From Rhytidiadelphus loreus (Eukaryota > Streptophyta > Bryopsida > Hypnales > Hylocomiaceae), in assembly GCA_947034895.1 (NCBI GenBank), contig OX344762.1, forward strand, positions 30,856,760 to 30,920,759: a stretch of 64,000 bases of DNA, in the 5' to 3' direction. Shown one piece after another: positions 23,501 to 33,287 of this stretch (positions within the stretch are counted from its first letter, which is position 1; each line of letters opens with the position of its first letter). Below the pieces are notes generated by a model, which had not been told where the DNA came from, searched no databases, and worked only from the letters and a program-made list of their open reading frames with translations. The translations under genes and the position numbers were made by a program.

Positions 23501-24827
23501 TGGGAAGTATGGAGCTTCAACTTGGTCACCATCTCATATCAAATCCGATGATTTTGAATGCAAACAAAAGAAAGAATACAAGTTCTATTTTCCATGTGTC
23601 ATTGCTACAACTTCCACTGAAGCAAATATACAAAGACGTATTCTTGGCTTAGATTATTTTCAATACAAAATGAATTTGTCTTGTACTTTCATTGAAGATA
23701 TTCAAAAGCAGTGGGTGAATGTTCCAAACATTAGATATTTAGAGATAAGCTTCACTAATATTATTGCCAGTGATGGTGGGCTTCTTGTTGTAAAAGGAAG
23801 AAAACAACCACCTCAATTGAGTGATCAAATGAACCCAATGAATAGTTTGTTAGTATCTAATAACCATTATTGGACAATGAATGATTATATTAAAGCTAAA
23901 AATCAATCTATGATTATTGTGACAAACCCCCTTACTCAAGAAATCAAATTATTACCTCCAATCCCACAAAAAGTATTACATGAAAAAACTGCTCGCTTAA
24001 GCTTCTATGATAGTGAAAGAACAACTTATCGCTTGATTCTGATAGGGGCATGTCATTGTGAGGAAGTGATAGAAGAAAATATAGAAACAATAAAAAGTGT
24101 AGAGCTTGCGTTGGTAGTATATTGCTCTATAAAAAATTCTTGGGTGCATTTTGATAAAGTTTTAAATGCAGCTCCGCCTTCTAAAATATTAGGACGTCCT
24201 AATCTTGTTATTCATAAATATTCTATTTATTATGGTGGTGTACAAATTCACCCACAATTAGGACAAGAACAAATTTCAAAACCAGTTATAATCTATTTCA
24301 ATACACACATTTCTCGAAGACAAAAATTAATCATTGATTTTACTGAAGCAGGAAAGTCTTACTCTGTGAATGTTGTTGAGCCACCCAAACTTGTTCAAAT
24401 AGGCTTCAATGCAAAGATATATGCTGTAACTCGAGAGGCACAATTGCAAAAAGCAACAGACACCTTATTTGTTATTGAAGTTGTTGTAAATACAGATGGT
24501 ACCCCTACAGGTTCTTATAAAGTATTGTCAGAAGGTGTCATGCCCAAGTCAATATACTCATTATTATTTAGAAAGACCAATATAAGTGATGATGAAATCA
24601 CAATGTATAGCAACAACTTGCCTCCATGGGAAGCAATGGGAAGTGCTAGTGATATAGCCATTAAAGTTATTGGCTTTGATCCAATGATTGCTCTATACAA
24701 TGTTCAAGATGGACATTGGAATTATTCTTATTTTCCATATACTGAACCTTTTGAAAAATCCTCCAACTATGAAGCATGGAGATTAATTCCAGGAGTTTAT
24801 GAACCAAGATGGAATGCCATGCCATAG
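20511..24827 (+). CDS. Four AP2-like domains fused to F-box/kelch-like C-terminus, intronless
   Basis: One open frame of 1438 codons runs from the ATG at 20511, twelve bases after an in-frame TTG, to the TAG at 24825. Residues 1-395 are acidic, Asn/Ser-rich and low in complexity, with 25-residue repeats. Two homologous units follow (about 400-610 and 660-870). Each has an AP2 R1-like domain (ATPEAAARVRDLVALK, ATMEEAARVRDLIALK), the ANT/AP2-class linker (NFPISDY, KEM, then SLYRQS or SLRRQS) and an R2-like domain (WEGKICNVGGKLKGY; WEGCVINHGGKVKGF; then AIFCDL, N-L-H and TNYRPGLYS or TNFRPGHYS). The YRG element of R1 is lost, so DNA contacts may differ. Residues about 958-1000 resemble a weak F-box. 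The rest contains kelch/F-box-associated signatures (SDGGLLVVKG, NPLTQEIKLLPPIPQ at 1139). The gene is AT-rich, without introns, and isolated in a gene desert. It could be a DNA-binding ubiquitin-ligase adaptor; that role is inference. Confidence 0.8.
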   Translation: MNTKSIHYTSSSSTSLLPIEQVIPPPIHAYMNLEDSNLHCIEHHSNLNSSSSHEEKHEMRLNTMTNETIENNKETPNSSRNFILASNTNIPRETSSHVTSWPNSHRRKRNHNSNPLYITKTLNKSLFNEGPTNKRAKTPLSNSPSSPIHQSPIETRSQSPLPILHQLQSSPVNVSYINQSEDIIDSNDTSSISKITLNFSNYDEDINDLMDISIDDYDIDDISMQYTMTTHSTFPPLNIEDVNQSFSEDLNNESNLENNSIEMGIEKIDEVQWTSFVEMMNDSSEGYTIKEINNDVEITQSNFEETNIIQGDSIGTKMTHDVIEETNNETPLSSLLEMMNDDVEHPPSEETNNETPLNSSVEMMNDDVEHPTFEETNDSTKTIQKHQENSSSLPKQLTGPKQLVGVHLKKKNWVAILPRSLYKDGKYWALGQYATPEAAARVRDLVALKIKKHEDNKFELNFPISDYSDDLKEMEKWDLRDYIWSLYRQSTAFKAGDTGFKCVYLIKNNKKPQMWEGKICNVGGKLKGYKNIVHVDKNPKKEIPAIFCDLVNLHLHGWEYMTNYRPGLYSKSDVKIFIALLEKKEQSKAYEWDLIKRILAEPLPFNKYIENPTFTKENESNISRTQIVQESVSNVEINKKNQHKSIIEMKKDARKQNVKKTLIGVSNVKSKYWKATMINPNSRNNGRWTIGHYATMEEAARVRDLIALKLNYHKNNQNYYFHFPISDYNDDIKEMKNWSEKDYIWSLRRQSLAFSENESSLRCVKPSNNVKEKKKYTENLWEGCVINHGGKVKGFESTIIIGPYDTKEIPAIFCDLLNLHIKGWDYLTNFRPGHYSQAYVENFVSLLEKHEHDEAREWNLIKQILAEPLPFVIHIQNSPSEKIIESNTLHFDDTQANNDNMNAHLVQDDAHEENNNLNLVIDNLTQDNMQPKENVLNISLDNLKQFDNTNQNFVAKMQPKDIAKYFIQCPWEQLDALWALVKKPIDDCDLNFENFLLGKYGASTWSPSHIKSDDFECKQKKEYKFYFPCVIATTSTEANIQRRILGLDYFQYKMNLSCTFIEDIQKQWVNVPNIRYLEISFTNIIASDGGLLVVKGRKQPPQLSDQMNPMNSLLVSNNHYWTMNDYIKAKNQSMIIVTNPLTQEIKLLPPIPQKVLHEKTARLSFYDSERTTYRLILIGACHCEEVIEENIETIKSVELALVVYCSIKNSWVHFDKVLNAAPPSKILGRPNLVIHKYSIYYGGVQIHPQLGQEQISKPVIIYFNTHISRRQKLIIDFTEAGKSYSVNVVEPPKLVQIGFNAKIYAVTREAQLQKATDTLFVIEVVVNTDGTPTGSYKVLSEGVMPKSIYSLLFRKTNISDDEITMYSNNLPPWEAMGSASDIAIKVIGFDPMIALYNVQDGHWNYSYFPYTEPFEKSSNYEAWRLIPGVYEPRWNAMP
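21480..21629 (+). repeat. 75-bp in-frame tandem repeat inside the AP2 fusion gene
   Basis: Two 75-bp units (21480-21554 and 21555-21629) encode about 25 residues each, starting EETNNETPL and containing EMMNDDVEHP. A third partial unit begins at 21630. The length is a multiple of three, so changes in copy number keep the frame. The encoded segment is acidic and probably disordered. Confidence 0.85.
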
Positions 24828-25866
24828 ATAATAATGGATAACCCCCCAAAGTTCAAACAAAGAAGGAAAAGGGGGGAGACAATGGCCATGACTTTTCTAT
24901 TTCAAAAATTGCTAATTTTCATGGAATAAAAGTCTAATACTAAATTACAACTATAAGATCTACTTGACATTCTTTGTAAGTTCAAAAATTGTCATACACT
25001 CAAAATTAGCAACACAACATTCTTCGAAAACCAAGGGGCATAGAAATTCTTGAAAAAGTTTACACCCCTAATGTATACATAGATTCATAAGTACACAAAT
25101 GATACACATATGGATACAAATTTCCATATACAACCAAACTTCCCTTAATACATGAGAATGGTGGAAAGTAGTTATTAGCTATATGCACATAGAGAAACTC
25201 AAGTGCCAAAGGCCAATTATTTAAACATGCTCATTTTGTACAATAATTGTGTTTGATTGGTTGCTCATCTAAGAAAGTCAATGATATTTGACATAATCAG
25301 CTCCATTGATGGTTTGTGTAATAGACTTTATGCACATAAGGAGTATGCAAATAATGAACTATAGTTAGTTATGCAAGTAGCGAATTTGCATTATAAGAGG
25401 TTTCATTATATATGGATACAAATATGGTTAAATATCTTATATCTTTGGTTGAGCTTTTTTAGTGATCCCTATATATCATCCATGAAAAATTTGGAAAACT
25501 TTTTTAAAGTACATATCCGATTTTTTATTTTAAATTGACCTTTTGTATTTCATTATTTTAGTGACATGTACCCCTCCTTTGGATTTGAAAAATCAACTCT
25601 CATTGGAGAATATTGAGGTCATGAGCTAACTATCCCCTCATATCACTATCATGTATGACTTGTGAGGGTCAAGGTGAGGGGGTTATTTACCGTCGACTAC
25701 AAGTATGTGGAGGTGGGGAGGCTAGTTTGGAAGGTTTGGAGCACTAAATAGGCTTTGGGGGGACTTTTAGACTTTAGGGACTTGACTTTGGGCCTTAGTA
25801 GTACATCTTTTGACACCTCATTTGAACCCCCTAAAGCCCATCCCTTTCATGTATGTCTTTGGAAAC
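24828..25866. other. 3' flank of AP2 fusion gene, no gene seen
   Basis: It begins with a purine-rich tract (24864-24888) and continues as AT-rich DNA. At about 25640-25860 the composition becomes richer in G on this strand, without a recognisable ORF. Confidence 0.5.
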
Positions 25867-25869
25867 TCA

Positions 25870-26086
25870 CACTAAAAGAAACCCGCGTTTTAGGTGATGT
25901 TTTGTAATTTTTTTAAACGGATTTTAGGTGACGTTCATTGCAACAAGCCCATGTTCATATGTCAACAATATGTCCAACATAACATCAATGTTGACATAAA
26001 AACATGGGCTTGTTGCAATGAATGTCACCTAAAATCCGTTTAAAAAAATTACAAAACATCACCTAAAACATGGGTTTCTTATAGTG
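25870..26086. mobile_element. CACTA-type MITE, 217 bp, TSD TCA
   Basis: The termini are CACTAAAAGAAACCC and, on the other strand, CACTATAAGAAACCC. The arms pair almost perfectly for about 100 bp: the TTTTAGGTGATGTTTTG, AAACGGATTTTAGGTGAC and CATTGCAACAAGCCCATG blocks recur on both strands, with a few mismatches. The flanking TCA at 25867-25869 and 26087-26089 is a 3-bp target duplication. It is non-coding and non-autonomous. Confidence 0.92.
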
Positions 26087-26089
26087 TCA

Positions 26090-28046
26090 TCTTTTTTAAG
26101 TTGAATGACTTGAGTGATGGAGTGCGGGGTGTTTATCTCTTAGCTTCATTCTAGCATGTAAACATTCTTTAAGAGGGATGTAGATTTGACTTTGGTATTT
26201 ATAGGAGCTTTTCTTCATCTTTGATTACTTAGAAAAAAGCATACTATGTCCATAGATATAAGTGTAGTTGAAAAATGACATCTTTTGCTTCAAAAACTAG
26301 TTTTTGAGTGTTTTTGGAGCGCTTTTGCAAGCTGGAATTGCAAGGTGAGCTCAAGGTTAGAACACCATAGCCACAAGTTTAGATGTTTTGAACCATGAAA
26401 ATAGGCACCAATCCACAATAGTGAAATAGAGATATTATTTAGCAAAAATTAAGGGCAAAAATTCTATTGCAATTGTTGAAAGGACCAATGGGAGGTTGGA
26501 GTTCTGTGAAAGTCAACAAACAAAAATATCTCAGACTATGCAACCTATGAACCTCAAAATTGGAGAAAAAAAGACTTAGACCTAACTCTATCAAGACAAT
26601 TACTTTCTAAAAAATTCAAGATAAGTTCAAGCGTGACATTGCTCTTCATTTGCAAAGTCTCAAAGATACCGAAGCATCAAATTTTAGCATTTTTGACATT
26701 AAATGTAAATTCCATTAGCACATGTCATTTTAGGGTGGGAGGATGGGAATGTTGTATAATGTATTCCCCCAAGCAAATAGAGTTCATCAACTTTCAAAGT
26801 TATTGTCATATTCTATACACCTAATGTCGCACCAAAAATTGTATCTTTTGCATAAACTTCAAAGATAATTTTTGGAAATTTTGTCACATGCTTAGAGCTT
26901 GAAGGTCTCGGCATCCATTGTGCCCATACATTCCAAATGAACAAAAAATTAGCTAAAATGCACACAACAGGTGTTTACAACCAAGGACTAGTTGTTACTT
27001 TTTCTACAAACTAAAGAAAATCCAAGAAACCAACATAGAAGTTAAGAAAGTGCCATTGAATCTAATGTTATCTCTCTTGTCATACCTTATTAGCCATGAT
27101 GCATATATTCCACTACACTAAAGTAGAGCTTGATTCCTACTAAGGTAGGAGGTCCATCAACTGTCCTTTTAAATCTACTTACCTCATCAATGAAAGTATT
27201 AGATATATCAAGAAACATGTCACTCATTCCTAGATAGGAGACGCATTTAAAACCCAATTAGTTTATCGACCTCCTACCTTAGAATTTGCACAAAAGTATT
27301 AAGAATTCTATCACAAAACATTGATACTACAATTCTTGAACTTCAAAGCTCTTAGTTTGTGTGTAGCAAGAAATTTGAATTTATTTATTACCACCAGTAT
27401 ATAGTAGGTAGGAGGCTAAAAAATTGTTCATCTAAGGGCTAGTCGGCCTATTTCTTGTATTTTCTACAATAGGAATATTTTTAGTTTCTTTTTCAATCAA
27501 AGAAAAATAGTTGTGGAAAGTAACATGAGTGGTTTCATATTTTTTGAAGCATTATGAATTTTTAAACAAGTTGTGTCATAGGCACCTATTTATGACCCTA
27601 GATCTTCTATAAACTATTCCCTTGCAACTTCTAAAGAGAATTGGAGAAAGCAAGGAGAATGATTGGCTCTAGTAAAAAAAAAAAAAAAATTCTTGATCCA
27701 TTCAATGACTACAGAGGTCGATTTAAAGACCATCTTATGTCCATTTTAGAGCTAATTTTAGGGCAATTCTAAATGCCCAAGCAGATTTTGAGCCTCCCAC
27801 CTTATAGCCTATGTAGTTGAGTGAGGGAAAGCAGTTGCCATATCAATGTTCTCTTGAAGAAGCCACCATCACAAATACTAATTATCCTTAGTTGGAAAGT
27901 ACTTAATAAAATGTTAATAAACTCTTTTTTGAAAGACTCCATCCAGATAAGGTGGGCATCTCCAAATGTGCCATTGACCTTAAACCACCATCTTTACTCT
28001 GTGGACATCTCTAAAATTAAATGTTGCCCCCATTACCAAGGTAGTC
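26090..28046. other. Intergenic DNA, no gene seen
   Basis: No supported gene. A small foldback (TAAGGTAGGAGGTC at 27141 and its complement at 27268) and a poly(A) run near 27675 are the only structures noticed. Confidence 0.5.
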
Positions 28047-28049
28047 ACC

Positions 28050-29279
28050 CACTATAAGAAATCCGCGTTTTTTCCTGCGTTTTACTTTAATGCGCGATGT
28101 TTTTTGTGATGTCAACGCGTTTTTTTTGACGTCCACTTGTTTTTCCAAAAACATGAGAAAAAACGTCACGTTTTTGCGTGACATTCATTGTGACGCACTT
28201 ACAAAAAGCAACATCTAGATGAATGTCAGTTCCGATGCGTTGTTCAAAGTTATGTCCAAAACAACATTAGGTCTGTTTTTTGTGACGTCCAAAAAAACAA
28301 AGACTGCCACGTCAGCAAAAAAAATTTGGACTATGGATGAATTAGTGAAATGATTATGGTCAATGCTAAAATGTTGACCAAATTGAAAAGAATTTAAGAA
28401 AAGGGCAGCCATGTGGCATATTTTGAAAAAAAAATAGTGGATGGATGTGCACAATGGATGAAAAAGAGAAGTTCTTTATACTAATGGGGTGGTAGGAGGA
28501 TTGACAAACTATATGGGATAAATAAAAAAGAAGTGTCATCATTGCAAAATGTCAAAAAAAACATCAGTATGTCAAAAACAATGTCCACATGTCAAAAACA
28601 ACATCCACAGTCAAGTGCCTTGTTCAAATTATCCCATATCTTTTGTCACACATTAGACAAACTATGGATTTTAGTATAAATAGATCTTCTCTACCCTTCA
28701 TTTTTACATCCAATGAAGTAATTCATTCATTCGGCCATCAAGATTTTTCTTAAGGTAAATGGGTAAGTTTTCTTTAATTCTTATTGGATTCAGTAATTTT
28801 GTTTGTTCATTTTCATTTTAATTAATTATTGCCAATTGACTTTGTTACAGTATGTTCCAGTTGATGTCCATAAAAACATCAAAATCGATGTCAAAATTGA
28901 TGTTTCAAAAAACATTGTAAAATTTTGAGAAAGTTTTGAAAGTATGCTGACGTGGCATGCCACATCACTTTTCTTCCTAGTCCACGTCAGATTTATAAGG
29001 GGTCCACGTCAAAGGACACGTCATGGATGAAAAGTGATCCTACGTGTCGCTACCCGCTCAAAAATGCTGACATGGCAAGCCCATGCTAAAATTTAGACAT
29101 CAAGTTTGACGCGCGTCAAAAAATGCGTTTTTTGGTTTGACGCTGCGTCAAGCCCACATTCATGGACGCGTTTTTGGCTTGTCCATTTTGACGGATTTTT
29201 TTGCACATCACAGTTGACGTCAATGCGTCAAAAAAAACGTCAACTTTGACATTTTTTTTCCCTGCATTTTCTTATAGTG
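28050..29279. mobile_element. Non-autonomous CACTA element, 1230 bp, TSD ACC
   Basis: It starts CACTATAAGAAATCCGCG and ends with CTTATAGTG. ACC flanks both ends (28047-28049; 29280-29282), the 3-bp target duplication of CACTA transposons. The subterminal regions are dense in short repeats of the type TTTTTTGACGTC, GTCAAAAA and ACATCC in both orientations, which is how CACTA transposase-binding regions look. No transposase frame is present. A TATAAATAG box at 28675 lies upstream of a GTAAGT splice-donor-like site at 28763, probably left over from the promoter and first exon of the parental element. Confidence 0.9.
28675..28683 (+). promoter_or_regulatory. TATA box inside the CACTA element
   Basis: TATAAATAG stands in the middle of the 1230-bp element and is followed after about 85 bases by a splice-donor-like GTAAGT. 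It may be the remnant of the transposase promoter. Confidence 0.4.
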
Positions 29280-29282
29280 ACC

Positions 29283-32188
29283 AAAATGCTCTAATTAATA
29301 GATCAACTAGTGCATTCTTTGTTTTTCTAATGAAAAGTGAAGTTATTCATCAAACAATTTTAGTCCTCAACATCCTTTAAGGGTTAATTATGTACCTAAG
29401 TATGTGGAAGACATTAGTTTAGAACCAAACTTTTAGTTCCTTCATTATTTTTGCATATGGGATCCACATGTTGCATTCTTCGGTGCGTTGGAACCTCCTT
29501 TTAAGTGCCAACTAGAAAACCAATGAAAATTTGACTGGCCTAATAACAATAGCTAGTACAATAGCAAAAAATGGTGGTCTGGAGGCATCCACCTTAGTGA
29601 TTGTCCTCTAGTCATTCAATCATAAGTGTATTCGAAAATTTTCTTTGAAAAAGTCATAAACGGATAGTGATTGTTTCACAACCAACAAGTAAATGGTATG
29701 TGCTAGAATTTCTTTCAATGAATTCATTGTAGGAGGGTGATGGCAAGAAAGACCAGTCCTATGAGGCGTCAGTAAAGTGACAGAGTTGGTTTTGGGCCGT
29801 AACTTTTAGAAATTGAAGCCAATGGACTTGAAATTTTTATAAAAGATTGCTAACTCAGAAAACATGAGATTTTTTATTTTTCAAAAAAAATTGAAAAATA
29901 ATTTTATAATTAAATATCAATTTAGCTAATTTGTCACACTTTGTGGTTTAGGGGTTTTTAGTACTGTGAAGTATCCAAAAAACATGATATTCACTTGACT
30001 TTATTGTGGCCTATTCCCACACTAGATGGACATATGCCCACCAAAAGAAATTAAGAAAAACACAATTCTTTGTCCTCAACATGCATGCAAATAGGGGTCC
30101 CTTGTGCATAGCACTCCACACTTTCATGATGGTTTTAACTTCTAGTTTTTGGTGAAATGTAAGCACTATCAAGTCTTTATAAATGGCCAATTTTTAGTTT
30201 TTTTTTATTCATGATTTTCTAATTTTTATTAATTTATACTTAATTTTATCTACTTTTAGTGACAAACTGTCATTTTTTTTAAGTAGTATTGTTTCAATAT
30301 TATAAAGTACTATTGGCTGTTGATTTTTCAGATCAACGGCTGAGATTGTCCCATTTTATAGTACTCCTAGTATTGGGCAAAAAAAAAACAGTTTTTGACC
30401 AAACGCTACCAAAATTGTTCGGTCTTTCTTGCAATCACCCACAAAATTATTTTTCCCTCCTTAGCTTGTAAGTACTGTACTTTGTTCATGTATTGCCTAA
30501 ATTTGTGATTTAGTCTGCTCCCACTTCTTTTTTGAGGTAATTAAATGTATTTGTAATTATTAAAGCTTGGAAGGACAACGCCTTGTTAATTATCAAGGTA
30601 GTTAATCAAAAAATATTTAGATTTTTGGACGAATGGGTGCATTTGTTATCAAAGGTTTTCAAAGTAATCGTGAAACCGTTCATTAGACATTTGTTGTCCA
30701 AAGTGGGATAAGTAACATAGAGCAAAATGTTTAATATGCCCAAATATAGTACGGTACAATAATCTTACAAAATTTTCTTCTCATATAGGGAGATTTAGCA
30801 AAAAGGATGTGGATTTCAAGATGCTCTTACATGTTCAAAAATGTAAGGATTTTCAAATTGCAAATTGAATTAAAATTGTAGTAAAATATACTTGACTATT
30901 AGACAACAATTTTCAACGAACTAGAAGTAAGCTCATGGTATGGAGTCAATTTGACCTCTAGATTCACTATAGAAAACCTTGGAAGATAGTCAAAGATTTG
31001 TTTTGATACCAAAGCAAAGCTAAAGAACTAGCAAGAAGTGATACAAACAATTCAAGTAATATGAGATCATTTCCAATATGCCCAATAGAATGCAAGCTTT
31101 AATTTCAACGAAGGGTGGTAATACAAGATGATAGATAATGTACAGAAGGAATTCAAAATGTTGTATGATTTTGAATTATGTGTGTATATATTTGTTATGA
31201 TATTCAAGTACACTTTATTACAATTCCAACATAATTTGTAGTATGAAAATCTATGCATTTTTGACCATGTAAGAGCATCTTGAAGTTCATGGACTTTTGG
31301 AATATGTAAGACTATTACAAGTACCTTGTCGTGCATACAAGTTGTATATAGTCTACATTTATAGTGAAGCTAGTTTACCACTTTAGAGATGCATTATTTA
31401 TTCGGATGAAATTCTTTCATTTAACTATTTCATCATTTTCTAAAAACTTCATTGCTAGTTGAAAAATGCATTGAGTCCATGTAACTTCATGTAAAAAGCA
31501 TTGAAAATATCATGGAGATGTAATGAGTTTGTTGCAAGTAGGTCAAAATTTTGATTTTCTTAAAAGTTAATCGTGAAGGTTATTTTCAAATTTTACATTC
31601 TAAAATTAATTATTGGTGAAAGTCATGAAATTTTTGTATATTTTCAAATTTTACATCCTAAAATTAATTACTGATGAATGAGGCAATACAGATCATTGCC
31701 ATTAATTGTATTTATGTGCTTCTTGCAAACAATGTACACTTGGCATCATTGACTTTTCAACTACCCAATTGCATTCTATGGACATTATCTATCATTGAAA
31801 ATAACATAATCAACATTTTACCACTTAATTATTAGTGAAAGCTTGCATATGACCATGATAAACTCAAAATGCACCCAACTTTCATTTCCTTTATTTTTTC
31901 CTTCAAAATGTATTTGTGCAACATCCAAATATTTACCATAGACTTGCAAATCAAGAAGTGGAGAGTGCCACCATTTATGAGACTTCACTTGCCATGTAAA
32001 TATACCTTATAATTGATTTGTCACGTCTATCCCTTGGAAAAAAGTACTTACTCTGTTTCAAAATAAATTCAAGCTTCGAATCTGAATTCTAACAATCTTC
32101 TGAAATCCTTGCTATTCTTCATATATTGAGGGAAGGTAGTCCAATGTCATACATTGTGACATAACTGTATAATACATATGCCTTCTCT
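29283..32188. other. AT-rich intergenic region, no gene seen
   Basis: No reading frame with recognisable similarity. A local direct repeat of about 40 bp lies at 31581-31620 and 31639-31678 (TATTTTCAAATTTTACAT, then CTAAAATTAATTA). Confidence 0.55.
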
Positions 32189-32192
32189 TTAA

Positions 32193-32413
32193 CCCCTTAA
32201 TGCCTCGATCCTTTTTCTAATTTTGGCACATTTTTGCTTATATCTTTCTACTAAAATATCATTTACCACAATTTCATGAAATTGATCACTAAGAAAGGTT
32301 GTCTTTTCAAGATTCAAGTGTTACATTGGATGAATGAAAAGTTAGTTGGACAAAACCGCACCTTGAAACCCTCTGTTCATCATCCAGAAAATGGACGTTG
32401 GAGTGCTTGAGGG
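32193..32413. mobile_element. TTAA-bounded short element, 221 bp
   Basis: It is bounded by TTAA at 32189-32192 and 32414-32417. The left end reads CCCCTTAATGCCTCGATCC and the right end GAGTGCTTGAGGG, an imperfect inverted repeat. The interior (AAAGGTTGTCTTTTCAAG, then GATGAATGAAAAGTTA) matches the reverse complement of 61245-61477. It shares its right TTAA with the next element. Confidence 0.6.
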
Positions 32414-32417
32414 TTAA

Positions 32418-32659
32418 CCCCTGAGCGCCCAAGGGGCCAAAATATGGCCTCTCCATTTTTGAAAGATGTCCTTATTTGACTCTTATAATCTTTTGAATGG
32501 TACGGTCAAAGGACATGTCCCTCTCCATGTATCTTTGGACATGTCTATACTATCAATCGGTACAATCAATTAGTGTAGATCTTTTTTTAGGTGATAGTTT
32601 AATTGAAATGAGTATAGAAAGGTTTGGATTTTTGTGAACATGGGCTAGGCGCTCAGGGG
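32418..32659. mobile_element. TTAA-bounded short element, 242 bp
   Basis: TTAA lies on both sides (32414-32417; 32660-32663). The termini are CCCCTGAGCGCCCA and the complement of GGCGCTCAGGGG. After the terminus comes CCAAAATATGG, as in the 637-bp element at 42111, which places it in the same family. There is no coding capacity. Confidence 0.75.
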
Positions 32660-32663
32660 TTAA

Positions 32664-33287
32664 ACAAGACAAATTCTAAATTTACAGTGACAGCAGATAT
32701 GTCTAGTCAGTTGTGCCATATCGTGTACAGATTTTATAATACCTTTCCATTACCACATAATAGTGCTAAGCAAGATCCAACAATGTGGATTGAGGGTAGT
32801 GCCACAATCATACATATGCAAATTAACCATAAGACCACTATTCTTCAGCGAGCTACATGTTTTTGCCTGTTTCAGTTACACTTACATACTCATTACACTT
32901 GCAAGATATGTGCAATAAGATACATTACTTACAAGGTAGGGTAGGCAGAGCAAAAAAGTAACACGATTAGTCCTTTCGATTGCCTCCCCCCACTTCCCAA
33001 AGCAAACTCTACACCTACCCATTCTAATTGCACTAACTTGGGCAGCAGCACATACGCTTCTCAACTCACTGATGTATGTTACCTAAAAGACTGTCGGGAG
33101 ATCAAGGCAATGCAAATACAGTGTAGTTGAAGTGTACAAAAATTATGGACAATTTAACATCGTTAAGGCTGTGTCCGGCATGATGCCGAAATCTCCTCGC
33201 AGGATATTAGGCATCATTTCCGTAACCTAACATTGGAAGAAGCCTGTCCTGAGTTGGAGTACAAACCCCCAACAGTCATCCATAACA
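32664..33287. other. 3' flank of CSN5
   Basis: This stretch lies between the TTAA element and the CSN5 stop codon. It presumably contains the CSN5 3'UTR (minus strand). No other gene is seen. Confidence 0.5.

Noticed and set aside
24864..24900. Purine-rich tract after the AP2 fusion gene, like a retrotransposon polypurine tract
   Set aside because: No LTR pair, primer-binding site, reverse transcriptase or integrase motif was found around the gene.
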